From the NCBI RefSeq assembly GCF_011683955.1, contig NZ_JAAQPI010000005.1, forward strand, positions 186,001 to 250,000: a stretch of DNA of 64,000 nt, in the 5' to 3' direction. A program made the position numbers and the translations under genes. This document shows positions 35,874 through 45,623 of this stretch, piece after piece. Source of the DNA: Pseudomaricurvus alkylphenolicus (GTDB lineage: Bacteria; Pseudomonadota; Gammaproteobacteria; Pseudomonadales; Cellvibrionaceae). Below the pieces are notes generated by a model. That model saw nothing but the letters and a program-made list of their open reading frames with translations, was not told the origin of the DNA and did not search any database. Each line of letters starts with the position of its first letter. Positions within the stretch are counted from its first letter, which is position 1.

Positions 35874-36002
35874 TAGAAATTCCCTCTTTAATTGAACTGC
35901 AAGGGTTGGCATGACGTCAGGCATCAAAAATCCTACCCAAAACGGGACTCAATTCAATCCAATTCCTGCTATTGACGGCTGGTCCGTACATGAATACGTA
36001 TG

Positions 36003-36079
36003 CACTTTCGATAAAGTGGACCCCGGGTGCGATAAAGCGGAATCCTGTCTTCTACAAAAGGCAAATACCCCTTGTAGAA
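36003..36079. promoter_or_regulatory. Inverted repeats upstream of the MATE gene
   Basis: CACTTT-cgat-AAAGTG (36003-36018) and TTCTACAA-N14-TTGTAGAA (36050-36057 with 36072-36079) lie in the divergent gap between pfkB and the MATE gene, the latter ending 35 bases before the ATG. They are possible operator sites; no regulator is adjacent. Confidence 0.35.
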
Positions 36080-36113
36080 TGCCGGACTTTTCCTGCTGGC
36101 GGGTCACGGCCTC

Positions 36114-37481
36114 ATGATGTCTTCTTTTCGCTCGCGACGTTTTCTTCCTGAGTTTCGCCAAATTGCCTTGCCGGTGATGGCGCTCGCCGTTCTCAACGCC
36201 ACCCTCGGTATTGCCGATGTCATGATGGTGGGGTCTCTCAGCAGCGATGCGGTGGCCGGTGTAGGGCTCGCCGCTAAACTGCACTTTATCACCATCCTGG
36301 TGATTCTTGGATTTGCCACTGCCGGCCGCGTGCTTGTGGCTCAGTACTACGGTGCGCGGCAATCCGGCAAGATCAAGGAAAGCCTGGTACTGACGCTGTT
36401 TACCAGCGTCTGGATGATCTCGCCCTTTGCGCTATTGTTTGGCTTTTCGCCCGAATCCTGGCTGCGCTATATCAGCGACGATGTGGGTATTGTTGAGGTG
36501 GCCGGTCGTTATCTTGAGATTACCGCAGTGATTGTGATCTTTTCGGCGATCAATCTCAGTTTCGAGATCTCGCTGCGCGCTGTGGGTTACGTCAAGCTAC
36601 CCCTGTATCTGGGGGGCGCGGCTGCTGTGACCAATATTGTGCTGAACTACATGCTGATCTTTGGCCGTTTTGGGGCTCCGGAACTTGGTGTGGAGGGGGC
36701 CGCCTGGGGTTCTTTTTGGGCTCGCACGTTGCAGTTGGGCGTTCTTATGGCCGTGCTCTACGTCAGCCGAAATCCGCTGGCGCCCAGACTACGGGACCTG
36801 AAAATCTTGCGGGATAAATCCCGTTGGCAGGCCTATATGAGCTATGCGCTGCCGGTGGTGGGTACCTTTATCCTGTTTGGCGTGGGCAGCTCACTCTACT
36901 ATGTGATTGCGGGCCGTATGGGGGAAGACGCCCTCAAGGTCATCAGCATTATTTCTCCGATTGAGTCGCTGATGATGGCCGTGTTCGCTGGATATGGCGA
37001 GGCGGTGGCCATACTGGTAGGCCGGGCGCTGGGCGCACGCAAATATCAGTTTGCCTGGTTGTTACGTCAGTTTACAGCTCGCTGGGGTATCGCATTGGCA
37101 GCCTTGACCGGCGTGCTGCTCTGGCTCAGCCATCCGCTGATTCTGGCGCCCTTCAGGGGCCTGGAGGGTGAGACTCGTCAGCTTGTTCTCAACAGTTACC
37201 TGATTCTGTGCCTGCTGATCTGGGTCCGTGTGCAGAACATGATCATCATCGTTGGCGTTTTACGGGCAGGGGGCGATAACCGCTGGTGCCTGAATCTGGA
37301 AATTATCACACTCTGGCTAGTTGGCCTGCCGTTCAGTGCGGTTGTCGGGTTGTTTCTGCAGTGGTCGTTCGAATGGGTGTATCTGATGATGTTTCTGGAG
37401 GCGATCATCAAATGGCTGGCTTCAGAGTGGCGTATTCGGCAGAAAGTCTGGTTGAATAATCTCACCCATGTTCTGGCCTGA
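36114..37481 (+). CDS. MATE-family efflux transporter
   Basis: A 455-residue membrane protein of the multidrug and toxic compound extrusion family, with about twelve helices in two halves. The N-terminal ALPVMALAVLNATLGIADVMMVGSLSSDAVAGVGLA pattern is characteristic, and the second half begins around residue 240 (YALPVVGTFILFGVGSSLYYVIAGRMGEDALKVISI). Proteins of this family exchange sodium or protons for cationic drugs or metabolites. ATG 36114 is used, with a second ATG immediately after. It stands alone between divergent pfkB and convergent ceramidase-like gene, so its substrate cannot be inferred. Confidence 0.92.
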   Translation: MMSSFRSRRFLPEFRQIALPVMALAVLNATLGIADVMMVGSLSSDAVAGVGLAAKLHFITILVILGFATAGRVLVAQYYGARQSGKIKESLVLTLFTSVWMISPFALLFGFSPESWLRYISDDVGIVEVAGRYLEITAVIVIFSAINLSFEISLRAVGYVKLPLYLGGAAAVTNIVLNYMLIFGRFGAPELGVEGAAWGSFWARTLQLGVLMAVLYVSRNPLAPRLRDLKILRDKSRWQAYMSYALPVVGTFILFGVGSSLYYVIAGRMGEDALKVISIISPIESLMMAVFAGYGEAVAILVGRALGARKYQFAWLLRQFTARWGIALAALTGVLLWLSHPLILAPFRGLEGETRQLVLNSYLILCLLIWVRVQNMIIIVGVLRAGGDNRWCLNLEIITLWLVGLPFSAVVGLFLQWSFEWVYLMMFLEAIIKWLASEWRIRQKVWLNNLTHVLA

Positions 37482-37491
37482 CGCCGTGCCT

Positions 37492-38754
37492 TTATGGTGC
37501 AGTGGACCTTGATCGGTATAGTGCCTCAAGGGACTCGATAGCGTCGTTGAGTTGGCGTTCTCCAGCACTGGCATCAATCCAGAGATCTTTGAGGTCGGCT
37601 CCATAACCACCATATTGCATAGCTTCTCTGGTTGGCACATATCCCAGTGAGCCGTTGGTATAACCCACAAAGAAGGTATGTTTGACAGGACTTTTCTGTT
37701 TAAGCCTGACACCGAATTGATTGAAAAACTCACCGGAGAAACTGGCGAGTGCGATAGTGTCGGTGAGGATCAGCGTATTGACTTCGGCTGGGGCAACGTC
37801 GAGATCAGACGCTTTGACCACCGGCAAAGAGTAGCCCTGGTTGCTGAAACTGAAGCGCCCGCGCGCCTGGTATTGAGTAATGTCCGCCAGGGTTTTCATG
37901 ACTTCATCAGCCAGCTTTTCACCGAGTTCGTTGGATTTTTTCAAAGCCACAGCCGTGGGTTTGGTGTCCGCTTCATAGGGGTTAACGTCACCGGCAGCAC
38001 CGAGCAGGAACAATGTTTCTCCTTCACCGCGTCGCTTGAGGCTACTGGCCAACTGGCCGGGATAGTCCGCCGAAATCACCACATTGTTCAGGTCCATGGT
38101 AACGACCGGGTGCGCACTGTAGTTCACAATATTGGCCAGGGTGTCTCCGTTCTGCTTCTTGATATTGATAACCCCCACGGATTGATCAACGCGTCGATTG
38201 GATACTCGCTGAGGATTCGTCCATAACATTTCGGCACTACCGCCCGGTTTACGGATAATGCGGTTATAGGCTTCATCCAATTGCCCCTCGGATGCGCCGA
38301 TCTTTACTGGCTCCATAGTCGTTAGCGCCGCCTCGGTAGCTGAGACGATTTTCTCCTTCAGTGCCTTATAGTCGTAGTTGCCCACATAACCGGAGTGGGT
38401 ATGGGTGATACTGAGAAAAACCTGATCAAAGGAAAACTGCGACCGAAGAGCGGCCAACAACTCTGCATAGGCCGTGGGGTGAATATACCCCAGATCCAGT
38501 GCGATCAGCGCGATTCGGCTGTTGTCGTCGGACAGGATAAGTGATTTGGCGTAGAGGGGGTCCGAGATATCACCCACGGTTTTGGAACCCGAGGCCAGGG
38601 TTTCAACGACATCGTTGTGAGCCACGGGGGTAATGACGGCCGATGATACGCCTGCACTAAAGTTCCCTGTCTTTATTTCCGCCACTTTGGATTCTGCCGC
38701 AGCGGTGAAGGAGGTATTCATCAGAATCAATACCCACAGCCATATTCGCTTCAT
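37492..38754 (-). CDS. Secreted neutral/alkaline ceramidase-like hydrolase
   Basis: A 420-residue protein with a signal peptide (about 1-20, MKRIWLWVLILMNTSF). It shows motifs of the neutral ceramidase N-terminal zinc-hydrolase domain: AGVSSAVITP, LDLGY, ITHTHSG (zinc histidines), NYSAHPVVTM, SADYPGQL and GAAGDVNP. Classical ceramidases are about 650-750 residues with a C-terminal immunoglobulin-like domain, which is missing here. It therefore belongs to the shorter relatives of uncertain substrate. The frame extends to 38814, but ATG 38754 starts the signal peptide. It is convergent with the MATE gene (11-bp gap). Confidence 0.78.
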   Translation of the reverse strand: MKRIWLWVLILMNTSFTAAAESKVAEIKTGNFSAGVSSAVITPVAHNDVVETLASGSKTVGDISDPLYAKSLILSDDNSRIALIALDLGYIHPTAYAELLAALRSQFSFDQVFLSITHTHSGYVGNYDYKALKEKIVSATEAALTTMEPVKIGASEGQLDEAYNRIIRKPGGSAEMLWTNPQRVSNRRVDQSVGVINIKKQNGDTLANIVNYSAHPVVTMDLNNVVISADYPGQLASSLKRRGEGETLFLLGAAGDVNPYEADTKPTAVALKKSNELGEKLADEVMKTLADITQYQARGRFSFSNQGYSLPVVKASDLDVAPAEVNTLILTDTIALASFSGEFFNQFGVRLKQKSPVKHTFFVGYTNGSLGYVPTREAMQYGGYGADLKDLWIDASAGERQLNDAIESLEALYRSRSTAP

Positions 38755-38994
38755 ATTCTCGTCCCGATGTGTTGCCGGTGTTACTTCCGTGATAGAAGCG
38801 TTTGCTTTTATCATCCTGGCCGCAGGGCGACTAGAGGAATGCGCCGAGAAGGACTCACGCTGCGATTAATTGGTCCCCAATCCACCCGCCAGTGCCACTG
38901 TTTCGTGGAACGGGGATAGGTGCAAGCGGCATCCACTCTTAAGGATTATATTGAAGTTGAAGCCATCGGCGGCCAAATACAGATCAGTGTCACC

Positions 38995-39552
38995 TTACCA
39001 GTACTTGGGGTCGTCCAGTGCTGCGACACATATCGTTTTACCCTCCATGGACGGAATCGGGTCACCATTAAGCGACTGTGCAAGCCAGCCTTGCGGTTGG
39101 CTTAATGGCTGGGGTGCCTCTACTGCGGTTTCGTTGATGTGGCAAAAGCCTACCTTCGAATAGTAATTTGGGTCGCCATAAGTAAAAGCTAAATTCACCT
39201 GTAAGGATTTTAGGTGGTCTAGTCCAAACTTAATAATCTTTTGGCCAATACCTGTTCCTTGCAGGCTTGTGCAGACTGCCACTGGTGAGAGTATAAACGC
39301 CAACTGGCCTTTGGGTACGTTAAGCCTGCTAAAGAATATGCTGGCAACAATACGATCATCATCGATTGCAATGAAACCGATCAAATCTTCGGGCTCCGTA
39401 GTGGCAATCAGCTCAGAGACCAGATTGCCTATAATCTGTCCTTCGGATTCACCCTCGGAATCCGCGAAAACGTCAGTGAACAATTTAATGACCTCTTCTG
39501 TATCTGATTTCCTAAATTGTTCCAGTTTCATAGCCATGGCTCGCGAATACAT
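38995..39552 (-). CDS. GNAT-family N-acetyltransferase (YhbS-like)
   Basis: A 185-residue acetyltransferase. The acetyl-CoA-binding motif A is in LSPVAVCTSLQGTGIGQKII (Q-x-x-G-x-G, about residues 90-108), followed by AFTYGDPNYYSKVGF, which resembles YhbS-type proteins. ATG 39552 has GAGAGAG six to seven bases upstream, so it is preferred over internal ATGs five and seven codons later. It transfers an acetyl group from acetyl-CoA to an unknown amine. No operon partner: the neighbours are 160-240 bp away. Confidence 0.88.
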   Translation of the reverse strand: MYSRAMAMKLEQFRKSDTEEVIKLFTDVFADSEGESEGQIIGNLVSELIATTEPEDLIGFIAIDDDRIVASIFFSRLNVPKGQLAFILSPVAVCTSLQGTGIGQKIIKFGLDHLKSLQVNLAFTYGDPNYYSKVGFCHINETAVEAPQPLSQPQGWLAQSLNGDPIPSMEGKTICVAALDDPKYW

Positions 39553-39672
39553 GTCTAATCTCTCTCAGGTAAATACCGGCCAAGAAAAGCAGTAACTCCA
39601 TTAGTGATCTAATTCCCAATAAGCGCAACCCAGTACAGTTGTTGGCGAATTTGAATCGACACAAAAATGAAA

Positions 39673-39691
39673 AGGGGGCCGAACACCCCCT
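39673..39691 (-). terminator. Terminator after the RutR-like gene
   Basis: On the minus strand AGGGGG pairs with CCCCCT around a short loop, followed by TTTTCATTTTTG. It lies about 26 bases after the stop of the TetR gene. Confidence 0.7.
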
Positions 39692-39716
39692 CAAAGAAAT
39701 CATCTGAATACCGGAC

Positions 39717-40358
39717 TCAGCTAATCCCACACCCCTTCAAAACCATCCTCACCAAGTTATCCGCAATCCGTTCAAAATCCTCATCATCCAACTGCTCCTT
39801 ATTCATCGCCGCCAGCACCTGCACGCCGAAATCCGCATAGTGCTGGGTCGAGCCCCAGATAAAGAACAACAAATGAATCGGGTCGATGGGGTCCATCTTG
39901 CCCTGGTCGATCCAGGATTGGATGGCCTCCACCTTGCGGCCGATCCATTCCCGGAAGTCGGTTTTCAGGTATTCGCTCAGGTGGGGGGCACCGTGGATGA
40001 TTTCGCTGGCGAAGATCCTTGAGGCGGCGGGGTTGGTTTTGGAGTACATCACCTTGGCGCGGATGTAGGCGGTGAGGGCTTGCTTGGGGTCGTCTTCCGC
40101 TCGAATGGTATCGAAGGTGGTGTTCCAGATCTCGACGATGTCGCCCAGGACGGCGGCGTAGAGGTCGAGTTTGTTTTTGTAGTAGTAGTGGATGTTGGCC
40201 CGGGGCAGGTCGGCCCGTTCGGCCACGCGCTTCATGGAGGCGCCTTTGAAGCCGTAGGTCAGGAACTCTTCTTCGGCAGCCGCCAGGATGACCCCTTGGT
40301 TTTTCTGGCGAATGCGGCCGGCGGGTTCCTTACGCCGGTTTTTGATGATATCGGTCAT
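39717..40358 (-). CDS. TetR-family regulator resembling RutR
   Basis: A 213-residue protein similar along its length to RutR, the E. coli uracil/thymine-responsive regulator of pyrimidine and purine metabolism. The helix-turn-helix covers GVILAAAEEEFLTYGFKGASMKRVAERADLPRANIHYYYKNKLDLYAAVL (about 22-72). The C-terminal domain has NPAASRIFASEIIHGAPHL and the characteristic PIDPIHLLFFIWGSTQHYADFGVQV. It follows malate synthase and the purine operon on the same strand. RutR boxes in E. coli read TTGACCA-N2-TGGTCAA; palindromes TTGACACATGTG-N-CAGG before xdhA and the second tsx gene are plausible targets. The ligand may be a purine breakdown product; this is inference. Confidence 0.87.
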   Translation of the reverse strand: MTDIIKNRRKEPAGRIRQKNQGVILAAAEEEFLTYGFKGASMKRVAERADLPRANIHYYYKNKLDLYAAVLGDIVEIWNTTFDTIRAEDDPKQALTAYIRAKVMYSKTNPAASRIFASEIIHGAPHLSEYLKTDFREWIGRKVEAIQSWIDQGKMDPIDPIHLLFFIWGSTQHYADFGVQVLAAMNKEQLDDEDFERIADNLVRMVLKGCGIS

Positions 40359-40452
40359 GGTGCTGTGGGTACCGCTCTCTTAAATCCAGTCACTTGATTA
40401 TAGGGAAAGAGGGCGGCAGCGACCAGAGCCCAGCGCCCGTAGTTGGTGGATT

Positions 40453-40478
40453 CCCGCCCCTTTTTGTATGGGGGCGGG
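40453..40478. terminator. G/C hairpin after malate synthase
   Basis: CCCGCCCC (40453-40460) pairs with GGGGCGGG (40471-40478). It lies 45 bases after the malate synthase stop on the minus strand. It lacks a T-run, so it may be only a pause or RNA-stabilising hairpin. Confidence 0.4.
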
Positions 40479-40522
40479 GATAATGCTGAGCCCAAGGTTA
40501 CCGCCATGCTGACGGGCTGGGA

Positions 40523-42700
40523 TCAGAGGTTTTTGTAGGCCCTGCGGCGGCGGTGCAGGGCGGGTTCGGTGTAGCCGCTGGGTTGCTGCGTGCCTTCGAA
40601 GATGAGGTCTCGGGCAGCAGCCATGGCGACCGTATTGTTCGGATTTTCGCCAAATGGGCGGTAGTCCGGGTCGTTGCTGTTTTGTTGGTCCACGAGTTTG
40701 GCCATGCGCTGCAGGCTGGCCTCGACTTGTTCCTGGCTGCAAATGCCGTGGTGCAGCCAGTTGGCCAGGTGTTGGCTGGAGATGCGTAAGGTGGCGCGGT
40801 CTTCCATCAGGCCGACGTTGTTGATGTCCGGTACTTTGGAGCAGCCCACGCCTTGGTGGACCCAACGCACGACGTAGCCGAGGATGCCCTGGATATTGTT
40901 GTCCACTTCTCGTTCGATGGCTTCGGGGGCCAGGGTTTCTTTGAGGAGTGGAACAGTCAGCAGTTTTTCCACTGATGCCAGCGGTTGTGTTGCAAGGGTT
41001 TTGCGACGCTCGCTGACATCCACCTGATGGTAGTGCAGGGCGTGCAGGGTGGCGGCGGTGGGGGAGGGCACCCAGGCGCAGTTAGCCCCGGCGGTTGGGT
41101 GGCTGATTTTTTCGTTCAACATTTGGGCCATGGCGTCCGGTATGGGCCACATGCCTTTGCCGATCTGGGCGCGGCCGTTGAGCCCGCATTGCAGGCCGAT
41201 GGCGACGTTGCGAGTTTCATAGGCGTTGATCCAGGCTTGCTGTTTCATGGCTTCTTTAGTCACCATGGGGCCGGCGTCCATCACGGAGTGGATTTCGTCG
41301 CCGGTGCGGTCCATAAAGCCTGTGTTGATAAACACCACCCGCTCCCGCGCGGCGTGGATGCATTGTTTCAGGTTAACGGAGGTACGGCGTTCTTCGTCCA
41401 TCAGGCCCAGTTTGAGGGTGTTGCGTGGTAGCTGCAAGGCTTGCTCAATGCGTTCAAACAGGGTGACGGCAACGGCCACTTCTTCGGGGCCGTGCATTTT
41501 TGGTTTGACGATGTAGATGCTGCCCGTGCGGGAGTTACGCAGGGGGCCGGTACGCTTGAGGTCGTGGATGGCGGTCAGACTGGTGATCATGCCATCGAGA
41601 AACCCTTCAGGGATTTCTTTGCCGTCGGCGGTGAGTACGGCGTCGGTGGTCATCAGGTGGCCGACGTTACGCACGAACATGAGGCTGCGGCTGGGCAGGG
41701 TCAGAGTTGAGCCGTCGGTGGCGGTGTAGGTGCGGTCCGGATTGAGGCGGCGGGTGATGGTCTTGCCATTTTTGCCGACTTGCTCCTGCAGGTCGCCTTT
41801 CATCAGACCCAGCCAGTTTTTGTAGACTTGCACTTTATCATCGGCATCGACGGCGGCGACGGAGTCTTCGCAGTCCTGAATGGTGGTGAGGGCGGCTTCC
41901 AGCAGCAGGTCTTTGACGCCGGCACGGTCGGTCTGGCCGACGGTATGGGTGCGATCGATCTGGATTTCGACATGCAAGCCGTGGTGTTTTAACAGTACCG
42001 ATTCCGGTTGCCGGGGCATGCCGAGGTAGCCTATCAGTTGCTGAGGTTGCTCCAAGCGGGTGATCTGGCCATCACCCAGGGTTACCTGCAGTTCGCCATC
42101 TTCAATGGCATAGGCCGCCGCTTCGCGATGGGAACCGGTCTGCAACGGAAAGTTCTGGTCGAGAAAACGCTTGGCAAAGGCGATCACCTTGTCGCCACGC
42201 ACGGGGTTGTAGCCCGGTGTTTTGTCTGCGCAGTCGTCGTCTTCAATAATGTCGCTGCCGTACAGGGCATCGTAGAGGCTGCCCCAGCGGGCATTGGCCG
42301 CATTGAGGGCGTAGCGGGCGTTCATTACGGGCACCACCAGTTGCGGGCCTGCCAGTTGTGCAATTTCCGCGTCCACGTTGGCGGTGGTGATCTGGAAGTC
42401 GTCAACGTCCGGGGCGATGTAGCCGATGTTTTGCAGGTATTGTTGGTAGTTTGCCAGATAGGCTTTATCGTCCGATTGCGCCGGGTGATCTCTGTGCCAT
42501 TGCCCAAGTTGTTGCTGCAGCTGTTGGCGTTTTTTCAACAATGCCTGGTTTACGGGTGTCAGGTCTTTGCAGATGTCTTCCAGGGATTTCCAGAAGGCTT
42601 CGGCATTGATACCGGTGCCGGGGATGATGTCGTGGTTGACCAGTTGGTATAAGGGTTCGGCGATTTTCAGTCCGCCGATATTGATCCTGCTGTTTGTCAT
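40523..42700 (-). CDS. glcB: Malate synthase G
   Basis: A 725-residue monomeric malate synthase, close to the 723 residues of E. coli GlcB. It condenses glyoxylate with acetyl-CoA to malate in the cytoplasm. Characteristic sequences include GTKP-like [41 protein letters not shown] (catalytic region), [27 protein letters not shown] and [17 protein letters not shown]. It lies directly downstream of the purine operon, whose final product is glyoxylate, so it probably assimilates allantoin-derived carbon. A strong terminator at 42874-42909 separates it from puuD, so it likely has its own promoter in the 262-bp gap. GGAAG precedes the ATG. Confidence 0.96.
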   Translation of the reverse strand: MTNSRINIGGLKIAEPLYQLVNHDIIPGTGINAEAFWKSLEDICKDLTPVNQALLKKRQQLQQQLGQWHRDHPAQSDDKAYLANYQQYLQNIGYIAPDVDDFQITTANVDAEIAQLAGPQLVVPVMNARYALNAANARWGSLYDALYGSDIIEDDDCADKTPGYNPVRGDKVIAFAKRFLDQNFPLQTGSHREAAAYAIEDGELQVTLGDGQITRLEQPQQLIGYLGMPRQPESVLLKHHGLHVEIQIDRTHTVGQTDRAGVKDLLLEAALTTIQDCEDSVAAVDADDKVQVYKNWLGLMKGDLQEQVGKNGKTITRRLNPDRTYTATDGSTLTLPSRSLMFVRNVGHLMTTDAVLTADGKEIPEGFLDGMITSLTAIHDLKRTGPLRNSRTGSIYIVKPKMHGPEEVAVAVTLFERIEQALQLPRNTLKLGLMDEERRTSVNLKQCIHAARERVVFINTGFMDRTGDEIHSVMDAGPMVTKEAMKQQAWINAYETRNVAIGLQCGLNGRAQIGKGMWPIPDAMAQMLNEKISHPTAGANCAWVPSPTAATLHALHYHQVDVSERRKTLATQPLASVEKLLTVPLLKETLAPEAIEREVDNNIQGILGYVVRWVHQGVGCSKVPDINNVGLMEDRATLRISSQHLANWLHHGICSQEQVEASLQRMAKLVDQQNSNDPDYRPFGENPNNTVAMAAARDLIFEGTQQPSGYTEPALHRRRRAYKNL

Positions 42701-42783
42701 AGTTTGTTTTACTTCCAGTCTTACATACGTACAAAAAACAACAGGCTTTTGGAGCGCTGTTGTTTGGATATTGCCACGTCTTT

Positions 42784-42817
42784 GGTGGATTACGGTTTCG
42801 CCTAATCCACCCTACGC
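42784..42817 (-). repeat. GTAGGGTGGATTA-type palindromic repeat
   Basis: GGTGGATTACGGTTTCGCCT followed by AATCCACCCTACG, in the gap between glcB and puuD. It belongs to the same family as the repeats at 10.8, 45.6, 48.1 and 59.9 kb. Confidence 0.75.
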
Positions 42818-42873
42818 GGAGCACATCTTTAGTGTGGCAAATTGGATTCAGGTTGGACCAAAACCCAGATACA

Positions 42874-42909
42874 AAAAATCCAGTTACCCGCCTGTAGTCG
42901 GGTAACTGG
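42874..42909 (-). terminator. Rho-independent terminator after puuD
   Basis: CCAGTTACCCG and CGGGTAACTGG form a perfect 11-bp stem with an 8-base loop. On the minus strand it is followed by ATTTTTTGT. It lies about 55 bases after the puuD stop and ends the purine operon. Confidence 0.88.
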
Positions 42910-42962
42910 CAAAAGCCATAGAGGATTAGAACTCTATAGGTGTGACACTCGGTAATACTGCG

Positions 42963-44168
42963 TTAGTGTTCTGGCGCCCCCTGCGCGACCCAAAGGGCAA
43001 TGTACTGGCGCTCTTCGTCGGTCATGTGGGTTTTGTTCATAAACGGCATGTCGGTGGAGTCTACGGTGCGGGCTTTAATGCGTGGTGCCCACTGCTTCAT
43101 GGCGGTCATATTGTCAAAGGTGACGCCGCCCGGTGGTGTGGTAAACATATCGTCGGTGGGTGCGCTGGAGTGGCAGGTACCACAACGGGCCGTTAGGATG
43201 GTTTCTACCTTGGTTACGTCCACATTGCTGACGGAATGTTCGTGTCCGGCAGGTGGCGTGACAGATTTAGGCGCAATCATGACCGCCAGAGCAATGGTGG
43301 CGAGGCCGGCACCTACCAGTAGAGCGGGGTTTTGCTTACCGGTGTGGCGAGCCACAAAGAACACACGGATGGCGGCGGTGATGGCAAAGATAATCATCAG
43401 TACCAGCCAGTTGTAGCCGTGGTTGTAAGTCATTGGGTAGTGGTTGCTGATCATAATAAAAATCAGCGGCAATGTGGTGTAGGTATTATGGGTAGAGCGC
43501 AGCTTGGCTTTCATGGCCCAGGAGGAATCCGGCGCTTCGCCTTTTTCTACCGCCTCTACCAGTGCACGCTGGCCGGGCATAATTGTGCTGAAGACGTTAC
43601 CGGCCATGATGGTACCAATAACCGCACCCATATGGATGTAGGCACCGCGGGCGCTGAAGACTTCGGTCAGGAACCAGGCGAGGCCGGTGGCCAGTGCCAG
43701 CAGAATCAGACCCAATGCCAGACCGTGGTCCGCCAGTTTGGTGCGGCACAGACCGTCGTAGACAAACCAGCCACCGATGATGGAACCCAGACCAATGGCA
43801 ATGGCTTCCATCTGGCTCAACTCGGCAATGCGCGGGTCGATAAGGTAGGCTTCGGCGCCCACGTAGTACATCAGGGTCAGCAGCAGGAAGCCGGTAATCC
43901 AAGTGGTGTAGGCTTCCCACTTAAACCAGTGCAGGTGCTGGGGCATGGCGGGCGGGGCCAGTTTGTATTTGGCCACCTCGTAAAAACCACCGCCGTGGAT
44001 GGCCCAGAGATCACCGCGAATACCTTTGTCCGCTTTCTCCTTGGGGGGAGTTTCGAGGCTGTTGTCCAGCCAGACGAAGTAAAAGGATGCTCCGATCCAG
44101 GCAATGCCCGTAATCACATGGGCAAAGCGTAAAATCAGGTTTAACCATTCTGTCAGATAGGGATCCAC
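42963..44168 (-). CDS. puuD: Membrane-bound urate oxidase with cytochrome c domain
   Basis: A 401-residue PuuD-type urate hydroxylase that converts urate to 5-hydroxyisourate in the inner membrane. The N-terminal part (about 1-290) has some eight hydrophobic helices, beginning with LRFAHVITGIAWIGASFYFVW. The C-terminal domain carries one c-type haem site, CGTCH, at residues 329-333, with a likely distal methionine in the MPFM region. Electrons therefore go to the respiratory chain rather than directly to oxygen, unlike soluble uricase or HpxO. It is the last gene of the purine operon, followed by a terminator. Confidence 0.95.
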   Translation of the reverse strand: MDPYLTEWLNLILRFAHVITGIAWIGASFYFVWLDNSLETPPKEKADKGIRGDLWAIHGGGFYEVAKYKLAPPAMPQHLHWFKWEAYTTWITGFLLLTLMYYVGAEAYLIDPRIAELSQMEAIAIGLGSIIGGWFVYDGLCRTKLADHGLALGLILLALATGLAWFLTEVFSARGAYIHMGAVIGTIMAGNVFSTIMPGQRALVEAVEKGEAPDSSWAMKAKLRSTHNTYTTLPLIFIMISNHYPMTYNHGYNWLVLMIIFAITAAIRVFFVARHTGKQNPALLVGAGLATIALAVMIAPKSVTPPAGHEHSVSNVDVTKVETILTARCGTCHSSAPTDDMFTTPPGGVTFDNMTAMKQWAPRIKARTVDSTDMPFMNKTHMTDEERQYIALWVAQGAPEH

Positions 44169-44216
44169 GGTGAATACCTCCAGCCTATTTCATTATTTTA
44201 AATTTAATCGCACGAG

Positions 44217-45530
44217 TTATTTTTCGTCGCGCTGATGGGCCTGTTCACCCATCACGTAAGTTGCTCGAATGGCGCGGTCGTCGCCGAGAATGCTCAGCAC
44301 AAATAAACGCTCCATCAAATCGCGGCACTGCTGCATGCGCAGGTCCATCAATGGTGTGGCTTTGTAATCCAGCACCACAAAATCCGCTTCTTTGCCCACG
44401 GTGAAGTTACCGATCTTGTCGTCCAGATCCAGCGCGCGGGCACCGCCCAGGGTCGCCAGGTAGAAAGACTTCAGTGGGGTGAGTTTTTCACCACGCAGCT
44501 GTTGGGTCTTGTAGGCCTCGTTCAGCGTTTGCAGGATGGAAAAACTGGTGCCGGCGCCGACGTCGGTGCCCAGGCCCACTTTGATGTTGTATTGCTCTGC
44601 CTGTTTGAGGTTGAACAGGCCGCTGCCCAAAAACAGGTTTGAAGTGGGGCAGAAGGACAGAGCGGATTGGCTTTCCGCCAGACGCTGACATTCGTCTTCA
44701 CACAGGTGAATGCCGTGGGCGAATACGCTGCGTTTGCCCAGCAGGCCGTGTTGGTCGTAGGCGTCCAGGTAGTGTTTGCTGTCCGGGAACAGTTCCGATA
44801 CCCACACCACCTCGTTGGCGTTTTCGGAAAGGTGGGTGTGCATATACACATCCGGGTATTCCTTCAGTAGCTCGGCGGCGCGGTGCATCTGCTCGCTGCT
44901 GCAGGTGGGTGCGAAACGCGGGGTAACGGCGTATTGCAGTCGGTCGCGGCCGTGCCACTTTTCGATCAGGGCCTTGCTTTGTTCGTAGCCGCTGTCGGCG
45001 CAGTCGGTGAGTTCTTCCGGGGCGTTGCGGTCCATCAGCACTTTACCGCAGATCATGCGCAAGTTTTTGGCCTGGGCGTGTTCGAAGAAGGCGTCCACGG
45101 ATTCCGGGTGAACGGTGCCGAATACCAAAGCGGTGGTGGTACCGTTGCTCAGCAGCTGGTCGAGGAAGAACTCGGCACGCTGGCTGGCGTATTCGCGGTC
45201 TTTAAACTGAGTTTCCGTGGGGAATGTGTAGGTGTCCAACCATTCCAGCAGTTGCTCCCCGTAGGAGCCGATCATCTCGGTCTGCGGGTAGTGAATATGG
45301 GTATCGATAAAGCCGGGGGCGATCAGGCCGTCGGTGTGGTGAATCACCTCGGTGCCTGCGGGCAGGTCGGCGAGCATCTCTTCCGCTTTGCCCAGCGCCT
45401 CGATGCGGCCGTTGTGTACCAGCATCAGACCGTCTTCCAGGTACTGGTATGATTTCTCTGACGGCATTTGGGCCGGGTCGCCCAAAAAGTGGAGAATGTC
45501 GCCGCGAAATGCCTTTAGTGTATCGCTCAT
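44217..45530 (-). CDS. guaD: Guanine deaminase
   Basis: A 437-residue amidohydrolase that deaminates guanine to xanthine and ammonia. Zinc-binding PGFIDTHIHYPQ (about residue 75) and the guanine-deaminase-specific GSYGEQLLEWLDTYTFPTE are present, followed by the HLSEN and HGIHL metal sites and GLGTDVGAGTSFSILQTL near residue 320. Length is typical. It feeds guanine into the XdhABC step encoded at the start of the operon. It is separated from puuD by 48 bases and from allA by 93 bases that carry a palindromic repeat. Confidence 0.96.
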   Translation of the reverse strand: MSDTLKAFRGDILHFLGDPAQMPSEKSYQYLEDGLMLVHNGRIEALGKAEEMLADLPAGTEVIHHTDGLIAPGFIDTHIHYPQTEMIGSYGEQLLEWLDTYTFPTETQFKDREYASQRAEFFLDQLLSNGTTTALVFGTVHPESVDAFFEHAQAKNLRMICGKVLMDRNAPEELTDCADSGYEQSKALIEKWHGRDRLQYAVTPRFAPTCSSEQMHRAAELLKEYPDVYMHTHLSENANEVVWVSELFPDSKHYLDAYDQHGLLGKRSVFAHGIHLCEDECQRLAESQSALSFCPTSNLFLGSGLFNLKQAEQYNIKVGLGTDVGAGTSFSILQTLNEAYKTQQLRGEKLTPLKSFYLATLGGARALDLDDKIGNFTVGKEADFVVLDYKATPLMDLRMQQCRDLMERLFVLSILGDDRAIRATYVMGEQAHQRDEK

Positions 45531-45576
45531 GGTTTTGTTCTCTTGAACTTTCGTTTTTTCGTTTCTTCGTTCTTTC

Positions 45577-45613
45577 GTAGGGTGGATTAGGCGCTTGCGC
45601 CGTAATCCACCAT
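45577..45613 (+). repeat. GTAGGGTGGATTA-type palindromic repeat
   Basis: GTAGGGTGGATTAGGCGCTT followed by GCGCCGTAATCCACCAT, between guaD and allA. A CTTTCG/TTTCGT-rich pyrimidine tract precedes it (45545-45576). Confidence 0.75.
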
Positions 45614-45623
45614 TTGCCTCGCC

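Noticed and set aside
43332-44132. 266-residue open frame on the plus strand
   Set aside because: Antisense to puuD, whose membrane helices and haem motif are unambiguous.
40523-44168. Malate synthase as part of the same transcript as puuD
   Set aside because: A perfect 11-bp hairpin with a T-run on the minus strand lies between them, so a separate promoter is more likely, though read-through cannot be excluded.
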